From Thamnaconus septentrionalis (Eukaryota > Chordata > Actinopteri > Tetraodontiformes > Monacanthidae), in the NCBI GenBank assembly GCA_009823395.1, contig CM020512.1, forward strand, positions 4,164,405-4,228,404: a stretch of 64,000 nucleotides of DNA, written 5' to 3'. How positions within the stretch are numbered: position 1 is the first letter of the stretch; each line of letters opens with the position of its first letter. The notes beneath the pieces are model-generated. The model was given only the letters and a program-made list of their open reading frames with translations. It was not told where the DNA came from and made no database searches. Position numbers and translations under genes: made by a program. Positions 11,481 through 24,292 of the stretch are shown here, in pieces.

Positions 11481-14400
11481 CTGCTACCTGTGAAAGGTTT
11501 AATTTTCTATAAAGTGTTTAATGCCCAGCCAGAGGAGAGCAGCAGATCGTTTGCATGCAGTTATTTCCCTGCATGCTCCCGCTGAGCTGCGGGTCCCCTG
11601 TGTTAAAAGCTAAACAGCCAGATGACAAGAGGGTCCTGATGGAGCCTCTTTTTTCCTTTTCTTTTTTATTTTTGGTGCTGATGCTGATCTTTTATTTCTT
11701 TATATATACATTTTTATTTTTTTTAACTTCTCTGGCCACTTCCTCTCTGCTATGTCTCCATCCGGAAGAGCTCATCACGCAGCTGTGAGGCGCTGTCACA
11801 TGAGGATGCTGTCCTTTTGTTATTAACGATATTGACTCGCAGTGGGTCGAGGCGCCTGATTGTCTTTGTGCAAATGAACTGAAATCTGAGCAACAGCACC
11901 TTGACCCCCCTCCCATCCATCATCGGCTGCCGCCGCGGACTTTGGTAATGACATCAGCAATATTTGGCGGCTCGTGTCGCGTTTTGGATATAAAAATAAT
12001 AATGATAATGATAATGTCACGTTTTGAATGTAATAATTATAATATAAAATCGGATTTGTTCATTTTCTTGCTCTGTTATATTGATGTAAAACGCAAAACA
12101 TTTCTTCTGTCACCTTTAAAAAAAATGACACAAGGCGGCTTCTAATATAAAAAAAAACGCAAATATCTCACTTTAGGCAGCAAAACAACAAAAAAACGTT
12201 TTTGACAGTGGATAAAAACAACTGTTATGCTCTCATGCAATCCCAGGGATTATAGGAGAGCATCTTTTTTGGACAGTGGACCTACAGTTCAAAGTTCTCA
12301 GAGTGCTCAGAATCTATGGAGAGGAAAAAAATTGCTCCAGTAGAGGAGAAGTTCTCCTCGCACACTCACTGGCTGTTTGAGTACAGCACGGCTAAAGCGC
12401 CTCCCACTGGCAGGTTGTAGTACCAGCTCCCCTGCGCGGCTTCACACACACCTGAAGCAACTAGTCAGGCAACAAAACAACATCTGAGGTCGCAACTCAA
12501 AAACGATGAAGGAATTGCAAACAGTGAAGCGTGCAATGAGTTTTGCAGAACGATCCCTGATATTTATAAGTGTCTCATCAGTTTGGAAGTTCAGTCTAAA
12601 CTGTCTCTACTTAATTTAAAATGTTCTGTTAATATTTACTGGTAATGTCACTGTTGGTGTGTTTGTCCCATAAAATCAAACGTGTAAAATAAAGAGTCAG
12701 AAATTCAGGTGTATATTTCAAATTAGGTTCATGTGCGTTGACGACTTTGCTGTGAGAAGAAATCCTGCAGGTATATTATGACGTGACAATTAGGGTCTCG
12801 CTTTGAAGTGCTTGGTGAGTTTATTTTCTGACCGAAGCCCGAAACGATGTTGCCAGATTTGCCCCAGTCTGAAGTGTGTCATTCAGCTAAAACAGCAGCT
12901 GCAGCACTCGGCCTGAGCGGGAATCCGCACAGAGGACTCAGTCAAGCAGGAAAGAGACCGGCAGCTCTGCCGTACACAAACATCTCTCCCCGGTCCCACC
13001 TTTCATCAAAACTTTTATATTTCAAACATCCAGCGAGCTCCGGGCGTTGTGGCCTCGTTCCGTCTGGAAGAGGCAGGTTTTCTCCAAATTCACAACTCTG
13101 AAGATCCAGGCAACGATCGCCTAAATAATGGATTCTCACAAAAAAAAGTACCCAAGACAATGCCTTCAAAAAGCTAATACCTTGTATCGCCATCTGTGGC
13201 GGGCACCAGGGAAGGTGAGCTTTGTGCGGAGCAGCGAGAGGAGGGAAATCACAGTTTTGCCGCAGACAATGTGAGCATTTAAATAAGAAATAGAATCCGA
13301 GCGCGACTGTTTGCTTTCTGTCTCAATTCCCACACCGGGTCATGAGAGAGAAGAAAAAAGAGGGGGCTGAAACTGAAACAGACACCTTTTTTTTTCTCCT
13401 CAGACGGAAAAGTTGCTGCAGGAAAAGATTCAAAGGAGGAGACTTCCTGGGAAAATAAAGGATTTCGCTATGACGTGATAATTAGGGCCGATCTCTTGTG
13501 TGCTCTCCACATCCCCCGATCCATCTCAGCAAGCTCGTCAATCTCACCATCCCCTCCTCGCATGAATGGAGGAGCTAAAGGTCAAAGGTCCCTACCCATT
13601 CCAAGATAGTTGATACCAGATACCTGATAAATGACCTGAAAATCCAGCCTTCGAGGGAGGAGCCAACAACCTGATGACTGACACCGATGGAGTTACATTT
13701 CTACATCACTTTGGACCTTCAGCTGTACGTTTCACTTGGCTCGTCCTGGAACAGGCAGAGTCTCCGCGCCAGAATCTTGCACCGCCGGGGCTACAAAGAG
13801 TTCCGCCAGGCTTCGGCAGCGGCGTCGGCGAAACGTGGCAGGTGATTTAATGTGGCTGAGCGGAGACAGGATTCCAGTCAGAGCCAATATCTGTGATAAA
13901 TCACTGTCACGCCACAGGTAAATGTAACACTAATAGACGTGCGGTGGAGATCTGCCGTTAGCTGCTCCTGCTAATGAGCGTATTCTTTCAGAGAGGGAGT
14001 GTCACTTCTGCACGCCAGCTCCATGCAGTAAGGAGAGAAATGGGCAGGGGGGAGGTGGGTGGGGGGTTGTATTGGATTGGGTGTGATGAGAGTGCAAGCC
14101 TCACGCTGCCGTGAGGAGCTCGGCGGAGGAGCTCCGAAGTGCAGCACAGGTGCTGGTGGATGCTGGAGAATCAAACTTGCTGCTAAGTTGCTTTCAAACA
14201 GGATGAGGAAAGAAAAGAAGAAAGAAGAACAAAAGAATCACTTTTTACGTCTTTGACTGGTGGTAATACTGGTGACAGACCAGATCGAATCACAGTATTA
14301 CTGACGATGGACACAATCTCAACCAGAATGCAAAAAGAAGTGTAAACTCAGTGGGCACCAGACATCAAATGAAAACATTTTTCCTGCCACAACAGGTTAT

Positions 14401-16436
14401 AGGTTGGTAAAAGCTGAAGCAAACAATGAGCAGGGCACTGTTTAATCATTCAATTTCCTTATTGGAAAAGAAATCCACTCATCCGACAATGATCACACAG
14501 TCAAAAGCGCACCGCGAGAGGACAATCAAATATTGGGCTTGAATATCGCTGCCAACTCTCAAACTATTTGGGAACAATACAAAGTAATCACCTTGGCCTC
14601 TGTCAGTTTCCTAACGCAGGCCGATCAATAAGAAGAACGCTCGTGAGTCGCAGCCCTAATCTGCGCGCTTCCATCTCCCTGTTCCCAAGTCGAAGGCGAA
14701 ATCACCGCCGTGCCACACTCGCAGTTTCCTGATAAGTTGTAAGCCTCTTTTGAATGTGGCTGCAGTGTGTCGCCGTGTGAGGGGAGGGATTTTCTTTTTT
14801 TTGCTGAATGGCAAGTGTTGGGTTTCCTGTTCAGATGAGCCAGCTTTGCATCAGGTGCTAGTGATACTCGGTGTGTGCGCACAGCTTCCTCATTGTGTAA
14901 GGTCATGGCAAGAGACTTTATGCGGAGATACTCTCAGACTCAACTCTTAAAGGCCTGGTACAGAGCGCAGGAAGTGTTTTTTTACCGTGACATTTGAATA
15001 TCTATGTTTTGGAGGATTTGGGAGGTTGCGTTATTTCATACCACAAACATATATCTGAGCTGTTGTATGACTCACATAGTCTTTATATATTGTCATGGAG
15101 AAATGGTCCAACTCATGTTTGTTTGAAAGCAATTTCACATTTACAACCACTAGACTAAAGAAAATGTAATTATTTTTCATTCACAGATATTGCATTTTTT
15201 TTTTCTATCATATTTAGTCAGTTGTTATGTTTGTGTAAGTCACAAAAGTTGGACACGGACATTTTTTCAAGCTTCATTTTATAATAACACAATAATAATA
15301 ATTATTATTTGATTATAATAATTGCAAATAATATCATGTGTTTCCATTCTAACGCTGTGACAGCGAGGCAAACTGGATCCAGCCGAACATTAAGCACGCT
15401 AAAACGTTCTCTCATATTCACGAGATTGTGCAGCTTCAGGCCTTCATAAATCCTAAAGTCATTTCTCAAACTGCATTTCCAGCCGCCTCTAATTGAACCA
15501 TAGAGTCAGACATCTCAACCGGAGCTCTCGTGCCAATATAGATTTACAAATGTGCCCATATAAACCAGGAACCACAAAAAAAAAAAAGCAGGAGTCACTG
15601 ATCTCACAGCCACTTATTCCCGCCGGCCGTCTTTGAACTCCGCCTGATGAACTGAGTGCGGCTTCCTCCGCTGGAACCAGACGTGGCAGCACCACATGAT
15701 ATTGCTCGGCAGGGCCGAAGCGCTCCGGCGCGGTCGCCCGCGTTTGCCAAGAAAATATCCTAAAGCCTATCAAAGTCAGATGGCCTAATTTGTCTTGTTG
15801 GGGGTCTCACTCAACGCCCCCGAATCCAACTAGCGCGCCGCGCTCCCCTCCCAACACATTCAGCCCGAGCCCTCAATTGCTTGTTTAACTTGACACATAA
15901 TTACTGTGGAAATATTTGTGTATTTTGTACGAGTGCCACGGCCTGCGTTGCAACTGACTGCCAAGTCCTCACGGCTCCCACTGCAGCTATCGCAGCCAGA
16001 ATCCCTGATTAAAACAAGATGCTTTCATTTGGGCCAGCTTTGGAAGAAATCACTCCCAGAGTGAGGCCCCGCTGCCTGCCAAACCCTGCTGCTGCTGCTG
16101 CTGGAGGCTCTGCCATGTGTGGCAAAGCTGACATTCTCATCGCAAACCAAAGAGCCCCGCTACCCCAACCCACCCCCACCTCCCTGCCCTGCCGCCCCCT
16201 AACTTCAACCCAAATGCGCTACTGAATCAGGCGCGCTCCATCAAAGTTGCCTGAGAGAACACAGCGCAGCTCCACCGGCGGCTCCGAGGTCCACGTGAAG
16301 ACATTGCTCCTGAGGCTCAGTGGGCTGTTATTAAGAAGAAGTAAAAAAAAAACCCACGCAGCATGACATCATCGGATTTTTCACACAGAGGCCTTTCATT
16401 TGGACTCGTCCAGCAACTGTTTTATGTTGGGACGGA
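11481..16436. other. Gene-free stretch with a repeated motif pair
   Basis: No exon recognised. A near-identical word TATGACGTGAYAATTAGGG occurs at 12777 and again at 13469. A CpG-rich patch lies at 15600-15850. Confidence 0.4.
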
Positions 16437-16484
16437 GGCACCCCTGGTGTTGCAGGTGCTGGTTGGGTGAGCATGCTAATCGTG

Positions 16485-16787
16485 CAGGGGTGCCCAGTGC
16501 GTCAATCGCGATCTACCGGTCGGCCGCGAAGGTAGTTTGGGTGGATGGCATGACCTGCATTTTGTATGAGAGCAGATGGTTTTTTGGGGGTTTTTTTTTA
16601 CCCACAGCGACGCTGGAGACAGAGTTGGGACGGGCAAAAACAGTTTCGCTGTTGTTTACTTTGAATACACGCGAAACTAGCTGGGTTGTCGTGCGATCTT
16701 GCGATCCTCGCGTGAACCGGTCGAGTCGGCGCGCAAGACGCCTCGCTCGCCGAGATCCTGGGAGATGCTGCTAGCAAAACGCCTGCA

Positions 16788-16790
<3 letters not shown>
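16485..16790 (+). mobile_element. hAT (Charlie-like) 5' terminus fragment
   Basis: Begins with CAGGGGTGCCCAGTGCGTCA followed by a GATCGCGATCTACCGG-type stretch. I associate this with vertebrate hAT-Charlie-like termini announced by CAGGGGTGCCCA. No matching 3' terminus follows before the CA repeat at 16791, so the copy is truncated or eroded. A reverse-complement decamer GGCACCCCTG lies 38 bp upstream at 16437-16446. Confidence 0.5.

Positions 16791-16823
<33 letters not shown>
16791..16823. repeat. (CA)n microsatellite
   Basis: About 16 CA units directly after the hAT-like fragment. Confidence 0.9.
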
Positions 16824-16824
<1 letters not shown>

Positions 16825-18479
16825 AATGACCCCTAACCTACATGCTAAAAAAACACAAAAGAGCAGGCAGTTATAAACCTAACACTTTTAAACCATGAGT
16901 TTGCTGTGCAATGATAAGCACACATGCACATGGGAACATGTTGACCCATTTAATCCTATTCATTTATTTATTCATTTATTTATGAATTAATATGTTTTCC
17001 AATTCTATAGTAGGCCGATCTTCTTGACTTGGTCATTTTATAAGTGGCTTGCATGTTGATAAAGTGTGTGCACTCCTGGTTTAGACATTATGAACTCTTA
17101 TAAACTCAATATAAAGGTTTGGGACTGTGTGTTTCATGAATATTACCTCTTCTGTCACCTCATCAACAGCACTGACTCTGCTAGAGGCTTGTGAGGATTA
17201 GCTGATCTACACCTGCCAGGTAGGAGACACCGAGCAGTACGATGATTTCTGTGATGGGCAGGATGAGATATTCACAGCCAGTTTACTCGACCCCACAGAG
17301 CCAAGGCTGTCTGCCTAAACATGGGAGCGGAGACCACGGACCAGGATCTTTGCACTAAAGCGACCAACACAACCCTGCTCAATACTCGACTCAATACTCC
17401 TTATTTTTGTTCAATCAATTAAAACGGAAATGCAAAACATAAAAGGATACACAAAAGTTGAACCGTGCAAACAACAGATAAAAACAACTAAGAGTTCTCA
17501 CTAACAGAGAGAACAGCCTCAAATGCTTTATTCCGCTTTCAACCTCAGCCACTTCCCAGCTGATTCAGTAAATGCTGATCCTTGCAAATGGGACGTCTTC
17601 AGGAAGAGCAGTGTAGAAGCTTTCCAGTGGTGCCAGAATCATTGCTAATGCAAAGGTGACAATTATAATATCATCAACCAAACACAGACCTACAAATGTT
17701 TACAATTTTGTTCTGTCTTTTTTTTTACAAGCTTATTTGAATGCTGAAGACAATAAGTTGTTCCTAATCCTCCATATAGGGAAAAGGTTCAATCTTTTGA
17801 GTCAGAGATTTAAAGAGCTGTAAATATAGACAGACTTCTGTTTATTCATTATAGCCAAACAAGATTGCATGCATATATGCATTATAATAAATAGTTTTTT
17901 TTTAACCCACAAGTTCAAGAGAGTATCATCTATACAGTTATAATGTAGTCATTTGTTGCCAGTTGTGGTAAACGTTTGGATTTCAACTAGGTTAGTATGT
18001 ACTAGGTTAACTAGGTTACCATATATACATATATATATATACATTGTGTGTGTGCGTGCAGCAAATCTTTCCCTCGACTGGATGATTTAAGCGCAGGTTT
18101 GACTCTGCCCGTGGCCCGGGGCGCTCTCACCTTATTCCAACATTTCACCAGCGATTACTAATTCATAAATGTCAAGAGATTAAGCCGCTCGAGACAAGTG
18201 CGATCACAAAATCCGAGCGACGGGGAGGGGAAAGAAAGTGGTGGAGATGTCCTCTGACAGGTCATGCAGTCAGTGCTGTGCTGTGCGTGGCTGCGAGTGG
18301 ACAGGTGAGTGTGCCGCCCGGCCGGCCTGTCACCGTTGACTCACGGCCTCCGCTGAGAAATAAAAAACAAGCTCTGAGGAGCCGGCGGAGCCTCGGCCTG
18401 ACAGCCGTCCCACGACTTGAGATGCTGATTTGCTGAATTTCCACACACCGGTGGTCACATGACTTCGGTCCAACAAACT
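16824..18479. other. Gene-free stretch
   Basis: A/T-rich, with TA-rich short repeats at 18018-18045 (TATATACATATATATATATA). No exon recognised. Confidence 0.45.
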
Positions 18480-18790
18480 AGGGCCTCGCTCGCAGTAACC
18501 AAAGCAAAAGTGTCTTCATTAGATTTCCACGACCGTGCGGCTGATTTGTCAAGCTGTGAATGATAATGAAGTTGTCTCGTTAATGAAGGGCTGGAGATGC
18601 AGGCTTTCACAATCACGATCATCTTCTATATGGCTCCTATGAATATTTAAGGATCTTAATTCTGTATATAATTGCGCACCAAAGCCGGGCATCTCTGCAG
18701 ACTTCACAAATAAAGTACATAATGGAGGAGACAGAGCCGGCGATATTTCATTAATCATTGACATTAATTAACTGGTGATAATATAGGATG
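18480..18790. promoter_or_regulatory. Candidate conserved non-coding block
   Basis: Dense TAAT words, including ATTTCATTAATCATTGAC and CATTAATTAAC around 18745-18771. Repeat-free, without a useful frame. Confidence 0.35.
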
Positions 18791-19789
18791 TTACACTTGC
18801 GGGATCCGTGGGGAGCCGCGCGGAGGGAAGTGTGTGGAAGGTCTATTCCTGTTAAATTTCATGCGGGCGGTTATTAGCCGTAAAAGTGGCACGAACGCTT
18901 AACGAGTTTGCTGGCGTGGCTCAGCGTGTCCGCCGGCAGAAAGTTTAAACCACGTCTCTTCAAGAGGGCGGAACCTTTAATCAGGGAGCGGGACATTTTT
19001 TTACAAAGGAAGAAAGTGTGAATTCCGTGGCCGCAGGTGTAAAACAGAAAGTCGAGATTTACTTCACCAGACAGGGACTAGAAGAGTGTTTTACCTTTAA
19101 CCAATTAGTGGCATTGAGGGGAGGAGGGGAGGAGGTTCAGCGGGGGAGAATTAAGGTGATCAGTGATGCTGGTTATCTGGCATTTCTTTAACAAATCAGT
19201 GAAAAAAATGTTGTGATATTCCATCAACAAATACACTCAATGATCAAAGAATCAGTAAAAATGTGAAATAAAATTGACCGAATTATGACTCAATCACATT
19301 AACTGTGATTAAATCATGAAAAAATGTTTCAGTAAAATGTGATTGTGAGATTATTTTCCATCAACAGACTCCTACTGATCATTGATTCCTCGGTTATTCC
19401 TGTGTGTTTGCTTCTGTAATAAAGACGACTAGGTAAACATTAGCAACTGATTTCATGGATTGCCTTTTCCTTGATGGCCATCTTGAAGTCATGCTGTTGT
19501 GTGTTTGGGGCGGCAGCTGCAGTGGCCGTGTTGGTGACGCCGCCGCTCCTCTTTGCCATCTTCCCTCTTTAAGGAAAATAAATGATTTATAATTTGTGTA
19601 ATAGCACAGGAATGTGATTCAGGTCACAGGGATGGCGAGGGGTGAGGAGGGGGCCGGGGGAGGGGAGTGTACAGGAAGTAAATAAAGGAGTGATCCCACC
19701 TGCCGTCCCTTCCCAGAACAGCTTAGGGAGCAAACCGGAGTGGATTTGAGTGTCATGGTGGAAATCCTCAGTCAAATAAAACAAAGTGG
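18791..19789. other. Gene-free stretch
   Basis: No exon recognised. Holds a G-rich run near 19110-19150 and A/T-rich sequence with several TGATCA-type words at 19235-19390. Confidence 0.4.
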
Positions 19790-20175
19790 GGCTGCATCGA
19801 TGCTCTGTCTTGTTTTATATGATGGCTTGAAATAAATGAACTTTAAATGGAACCTTGGCAGGGACGCGAGCTATTGATCGATTGAAGCAGGAGCTGAAGT
19901 TTAAGGGCACAGCTTTCCTGGGCCGGGGCTGTAACTGGAGTAATGAAATTGATTAGGCCGAGGGAGGGTGACAAGCCAGTAGAGTCAAGCCCTTGATGTA
20001 AGGAAACAAGAGTGCCATCTAATTGGGGTGTAATATGGGTCTTTAGAGGACATTAAGCACACAAGTGGCAGGAGGGAAGCCACTGCACAGGATGGAGCCA
20101 AGACGATGTTGCACCGGTGTTATTATTTTCTAATTATTCACCCGGCTGATTGGATTATGGGAGTCAAAACCCAGA
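19790..20175. promoter_or_regulatory. Candidate conserved non-coding block
   Basis: Balanced composition with GAAATTGATTAGGCC, ATCTAATTGGGG and TTTCTAATTATTCACC words. No recognised coding frame. Confidence 0.35.
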
Positions 20176-20410
20176 GTCCAGCCAAGGGTCAGCTGGTACC
20201 TAAAAACCGCAGCGGCCTGTAAAACAACCCTCGCTCTGTCTCCGTCTCCTCAGTTTCCTGAAAATTCTGCTGAGGCACAACTCCAAAGAACAGCAGGACC
20301 CTTCAAATGAATTCAGTTGGAATAATTTTTTCGACTGAAACGTGGCATCCATAAAGTGCGGCTCATCACCGGGATGATGACATCAAATGGAAACTGATGA
20401 CTTTTTGTGT

Positions 20411-20435
20411 TTTTTTTTTTTTTTTTTTTTTTTTT
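20411..20435. repeat. Poly(T) tract
   Basis: 25 consecutive T residues. Confidence 0.9.
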
Positions 20436-21059
20436 AATTATACATTGACCAGCTGTAATTTTACAGGTGTAACCTTCAGGTGAGTTTGTTAACAAAAAGC
20501 ATGTGAGTCAGGGGAAATTACACAGTGGAGAGCGAAGACGTTCTAATCAGGCTCCAGGCCTTCACCAAAATGTCCTGATTTCACCGGGAAAGTCATTTTC
20601 TTTCTGGAGGATGTAAACAGAGGGCTAAGCATGCAGATTGGCAGACATTTTTCTCTGTTTATAAACGGTTCTGTTTTCAGAAAATGGCTTAGAGCCATTT
20701 CAACCGATTCATTTTATGTTTAAAAAGACAAACCCTAAACTGACCTGCAGGAGGATTATTTTGTACATTTTAAACTCAAAAATATTAAAGGCAAAACAAA
20801 AAGAAAAATGACTCAAAGCACCAACAACTCAACTATTCCCAAAATGATCCAACTTTTTTTTTTTTTTTACATACCCCCTCCTGGATATCGAGACGGCCGC
20901 ACGCGCAAGCCTGCACGTGTGTTTGCGGTCAGCGTGCGAGCGCAGTGAGGCTGCTGTGTCTGGGACGGAGAGGAGCGCCGTGTCCTCCTGCCATCAGAGC
21001 TCCCTGTCCGGTGCAGGGGGCATTCATCTCCTGGCCTGGACTGTCTCACTCAGCCGCAC
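20436..21059. other. Gene-free stretch
   Basis: A/T-rich, then GC-richer from 20880. A poly(T) run lies near 20853-20868. No exon recognised. Confidence 0.4.
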
Positions 21060-21480
21060 GGCCAGAAGTTACGGTGCATTACAAGCACTTAGCACAGTGA
21101 TATCAAGGTTCACCTCCGATTTCCAATCTCGGGCCAGAATAGTGGGCTGGGAGGCCGTCATTAAAAAGCCATTACATGGCCATATTTCATACAGTAGCCT
21201 CTCCTATGTTTCAAGGTGTTAAAAGCTCAATGTATATTTCCTCTATATTTAAGCGGCAGGACAACGCGGCCGCACACGGCATCTCACTAGCAGCCATTGA
21301 CCTTGGCCTAGCCAGCCTTCATTAGCTTTTAGACACTTATCAGTCATAACTGGGTTTGTCCTCTCCGCAACGTTTCCTCCTTCACTTCACTTAGGCTGGA
21401 AAATAATGGCTGAAATCCATTTATCTGCCATTTCCAACAAGTGCGTGACATTAACAAATTATCTACTTTTCTCTAAGTAT
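21060..21480. promoter_or_regulatory. Candidate conserved non-coding block
   Basis: Repeat-free with GACCTTGGCC (nuclear-receptor-like), CATTAGC and AACAAATTATC words. No recognised coding frame. Confidence 0.3.
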
Positions 21481-21629
21481 GGCCAAGGTACCCTCTAAAG
21501 GATTCCTCCACTCCGCCGGCCAAGGTCAGACCTTTATGGAAACTGACTTTTCTTCTTCGTCGCCGCCACCGTGGTCTTCGTCGTCTCCCCTTCCGCCCCC
21601 CCCTCCCCTTCCACTTCTCGCTCTGTTTT

Positions 21630-22080
21630 CCTTCCTTCTTGTCTTTAAATATTCATTCGGCTGTGATGCCGGACCGAGGTTTTTATGGCCACTATCGGCC
21701 ATATTTCTCCAAACCTGCATCTTTATTTCTTTTTGATTATTTATGCTCCACTCTGACTTTATAACTCACATCCCTAGGAAAACATTGATCTGGGAGGGAA
21801 ATGAATCTAATTAGGAGCTCTTTCTTCGCTGCCGAATATTGACTTGTTTTGAAAGGTGCCTCTCCATTTCGAGCGAATGCCTTTGGAATGCTCCGTCCCA
21901 ATCTCTTTAAGGAAAACTCCTAAACGCTGATGAGATATTTTAGTCGGCAAATGCAGTCCCGCGCAGCTCCATGGCGGCGCCAAGTCGTTCATAATGTATC
22001 ACATTAATTGCAGGATGTGATCACTGCACTAATTTCCAGCTCAGGAGATCTTAAAGGCACCACTTGTTTCTGCAGCTGTT
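21630..22080. promoter_or_regulatory. Candidate conserved non-coding block
   Basis: Contains the palindrome CTAATTAG (21807-21814), TTTAAATATTCATTCGG and CACATTAATTGCAGG. Strong enhancer-like look; no recognised coding frame. Confidence 0.35.
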
Positions 22081-24215
22081 AAAGGCCTTCTCTTCTTCTC
22101 TCCACGTCCTTAAAGGGTCCATGTTGTGTTACGCTAGACTGACTTCAGCGTACATATTGTGTCTTTGCGGTGTCTTGCTATTGCCCCATAAATAAGAAAA
22201 GTCCAACGTGATTATAATAATAACACGCTCCACTTTTCAGAAAGTGTGCGCAAAAACACAAGGCTCTGGGAAACGGCCGTTTGTGACATCACAAACTGCA
22301 CAGAAACCTTTCCCAGGTTGGCGACACCACTCCAGGTACTTGTTTGCTCTATCCCCCTTTTTGCCTTTTTTATACTTTCTTGCAATATTTGTTTTAAAAT
22401 TTTGTATGTTTTATATGTTAAATGTTAAAAAAAAAAAAAAAAAATAAATGTTGAACGTGGTCATAACAAAGGACCTTTAAAAGACATTGTGACCTTTTAT
22501 GACCCCAGAGTTTTCAGCAGCTAGCTAAAACTGAGTGGTGGGGGGGTTGTTGCCTATACAGTTGTGCGTGCATGGCTGCTCCACGGCAGTCTGGGACGCA
22601 AAAGGGACCAAAATAGGTGCAACGCGCAACCTTTAAACCCAGCCGTGGTTTGCTTAGACGTCTGCGGCGGGTGTGAAGACGGTGCTCACCGCCGTTCGCT
22701 CCCGCACGCACGCACGCAAAGCTCCCGGGGGGGCGAGCTGTCAATCTGGCAGTGCAAGGACAGTGCACGGCGCAGCGACGGCGCACCATTAGTCAGGAGT
22801 CGTCCCGTCTCCGAAGAATCTTTGTACTTGACACAGAAAACTTGTGTTCCGTCTCGATCAGTGAGGAAATGGGGCCTGGCGAGGCGCGCTTCACCTCGCA
22901 TTTGCCTCGACTGGCTGTCCCCAAGGCTCCGCCCGCCCCCGCCCGCCGCCACCCCCACCCCCACCCCCCCGCCGCTTGTTTGCTGCGTTACGCTGACGCC
23001 TTTTGATGTAAAGCCGCCGCCTTTCGCCTTTTCACACAAACCCTAATTCTTAAATATTCCGCCGCCCTTGCATGTAGCTGCTTTTCTATTTGAAACGGTC
23101 ATGATTATTTTATTTTGTAACATTAATGGAAGTACATTTGGGAGGAGGGGGAGGGGCGTTGGAGGCATTTGCAATTCATGTTTCCCCAGCATGATTACAT
23201 TAAGGGTATGTTCTGTCATATTTGATTAATGCATCGTGTTTTCTTTAAAACAGGATTAAAATATGAAAAGCGACAGAAATGAAGCTATTACAAAGAATGA
23301 TCAATTTTTAATAATCTACTCAGGATGGGGGGTGGGGAGGGGGGTATGAAGTGCTGCTCAGAAATGCACAGATCAGGATTCTGCAACATTTTGTAATCAG
23401 GGTCGGGCGGCGAGAACAAGCTTTGTTTCAGCGCGCAGACACAATTAGCAATGAGAGGCTGCCAAGCTGTGCCTGAATTAGAAATATTACTCGCCACACT
23501 TGCCAGGTGCACATGTACAACCACACGGCACGTATAAATAAACCAGATTCCGCTTTATCTGCACGCTTCTCTGCGGGAGGGGAAAAAAAAAACCCGACAA
23601 CTCGTGTTTGAACGCCTTTTTTTTTTTTTTACAGCTCGCGCAGAGTCAAGTATATTTTATTGTGTGTACCTCTTCAATCTTCCTATAACTTACACAAGCA
23701 ATCATAAAGTTTAATGCACAGTCTTTAATTGGAACGGCAGAATGCAAATGAAAACATAAATAACGGGGAAGTAGCGGCCAGAGTTCTGTTGCTGCTGTAC
23801 TTTCACAGTTCCTTACAAGCAGGAGCCGGTTGTACGCTTAGCTTTTGTGCCGTCATCGTGTTGTTTTACACACAATTTCAAGCAAGTGTTCTCTATTAGC
23901 AGCGTTTCAGCCCGTGAGCGAAATAGCCCGCGGGCAGACATTTAACCTTGCAGGAACATCAGAGCAAAGCACCTCTGGCTCTTTGTTCAAAGTCACTCGC
24001 CGTTTTTTGAAACAAAAAGCGCAAAGTGGAATAAACGGGGCGGTAGGGGAGCGACTTCCAATTCCACTGTCAGCCATTTAGCCTGACCATGGGTGACTGT
24101 GAATTAAAAAGAGGGGCCTTTATGTTCGACCCCGCAGCACAAAAGGCTACATCCATAACTTACAGAGACAGGGAGGCCATTAGCTGCCACAGCCGGGCCA
24201 CCTTTACATAATATG

Positions 24216-24216
<1 letters not shown>
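22081..24216. other. Gene-free stretch with a CpG-rich patch
   Basis: CpG-rich over 22570-23000 with a C-rich run at 22925-22975; A/T-rich elsewhere. The 160-codon plus frame at 22564-23046 is compositional. TAAT words occur over 23090-23290 and 23640-23770. Confidence 0.35.
22427..22444. repeat. Poly(A) tract
   Basis: 18 consecutive A residues followed by TAAATG; no retroposed gene was recognised before it. Confidence 0.85.
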
Positions 24217-24284
<68 letters not shown>

Positions 24285-24292
24285 CGCACGCG
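24217..24292. repeat. (TG)n microsatellite with CG/CA tail
   Basis: About 31 TG units followed by CGCGCACGCACGCG. A Z-DNA-prone tract. Confidence 0.9.

Noticed and set aside
20313..20495. Processed pseudogene next to the poly(T) tract
   Set aside because: No coding resemblance on the minus strand beside the tract and no target duplication seen.
22564..23046. 160-codon plus-strand open frame
   Set aside because: CpG-rich, overlapping long frames on both strands and Pro-rich; composition explains it.
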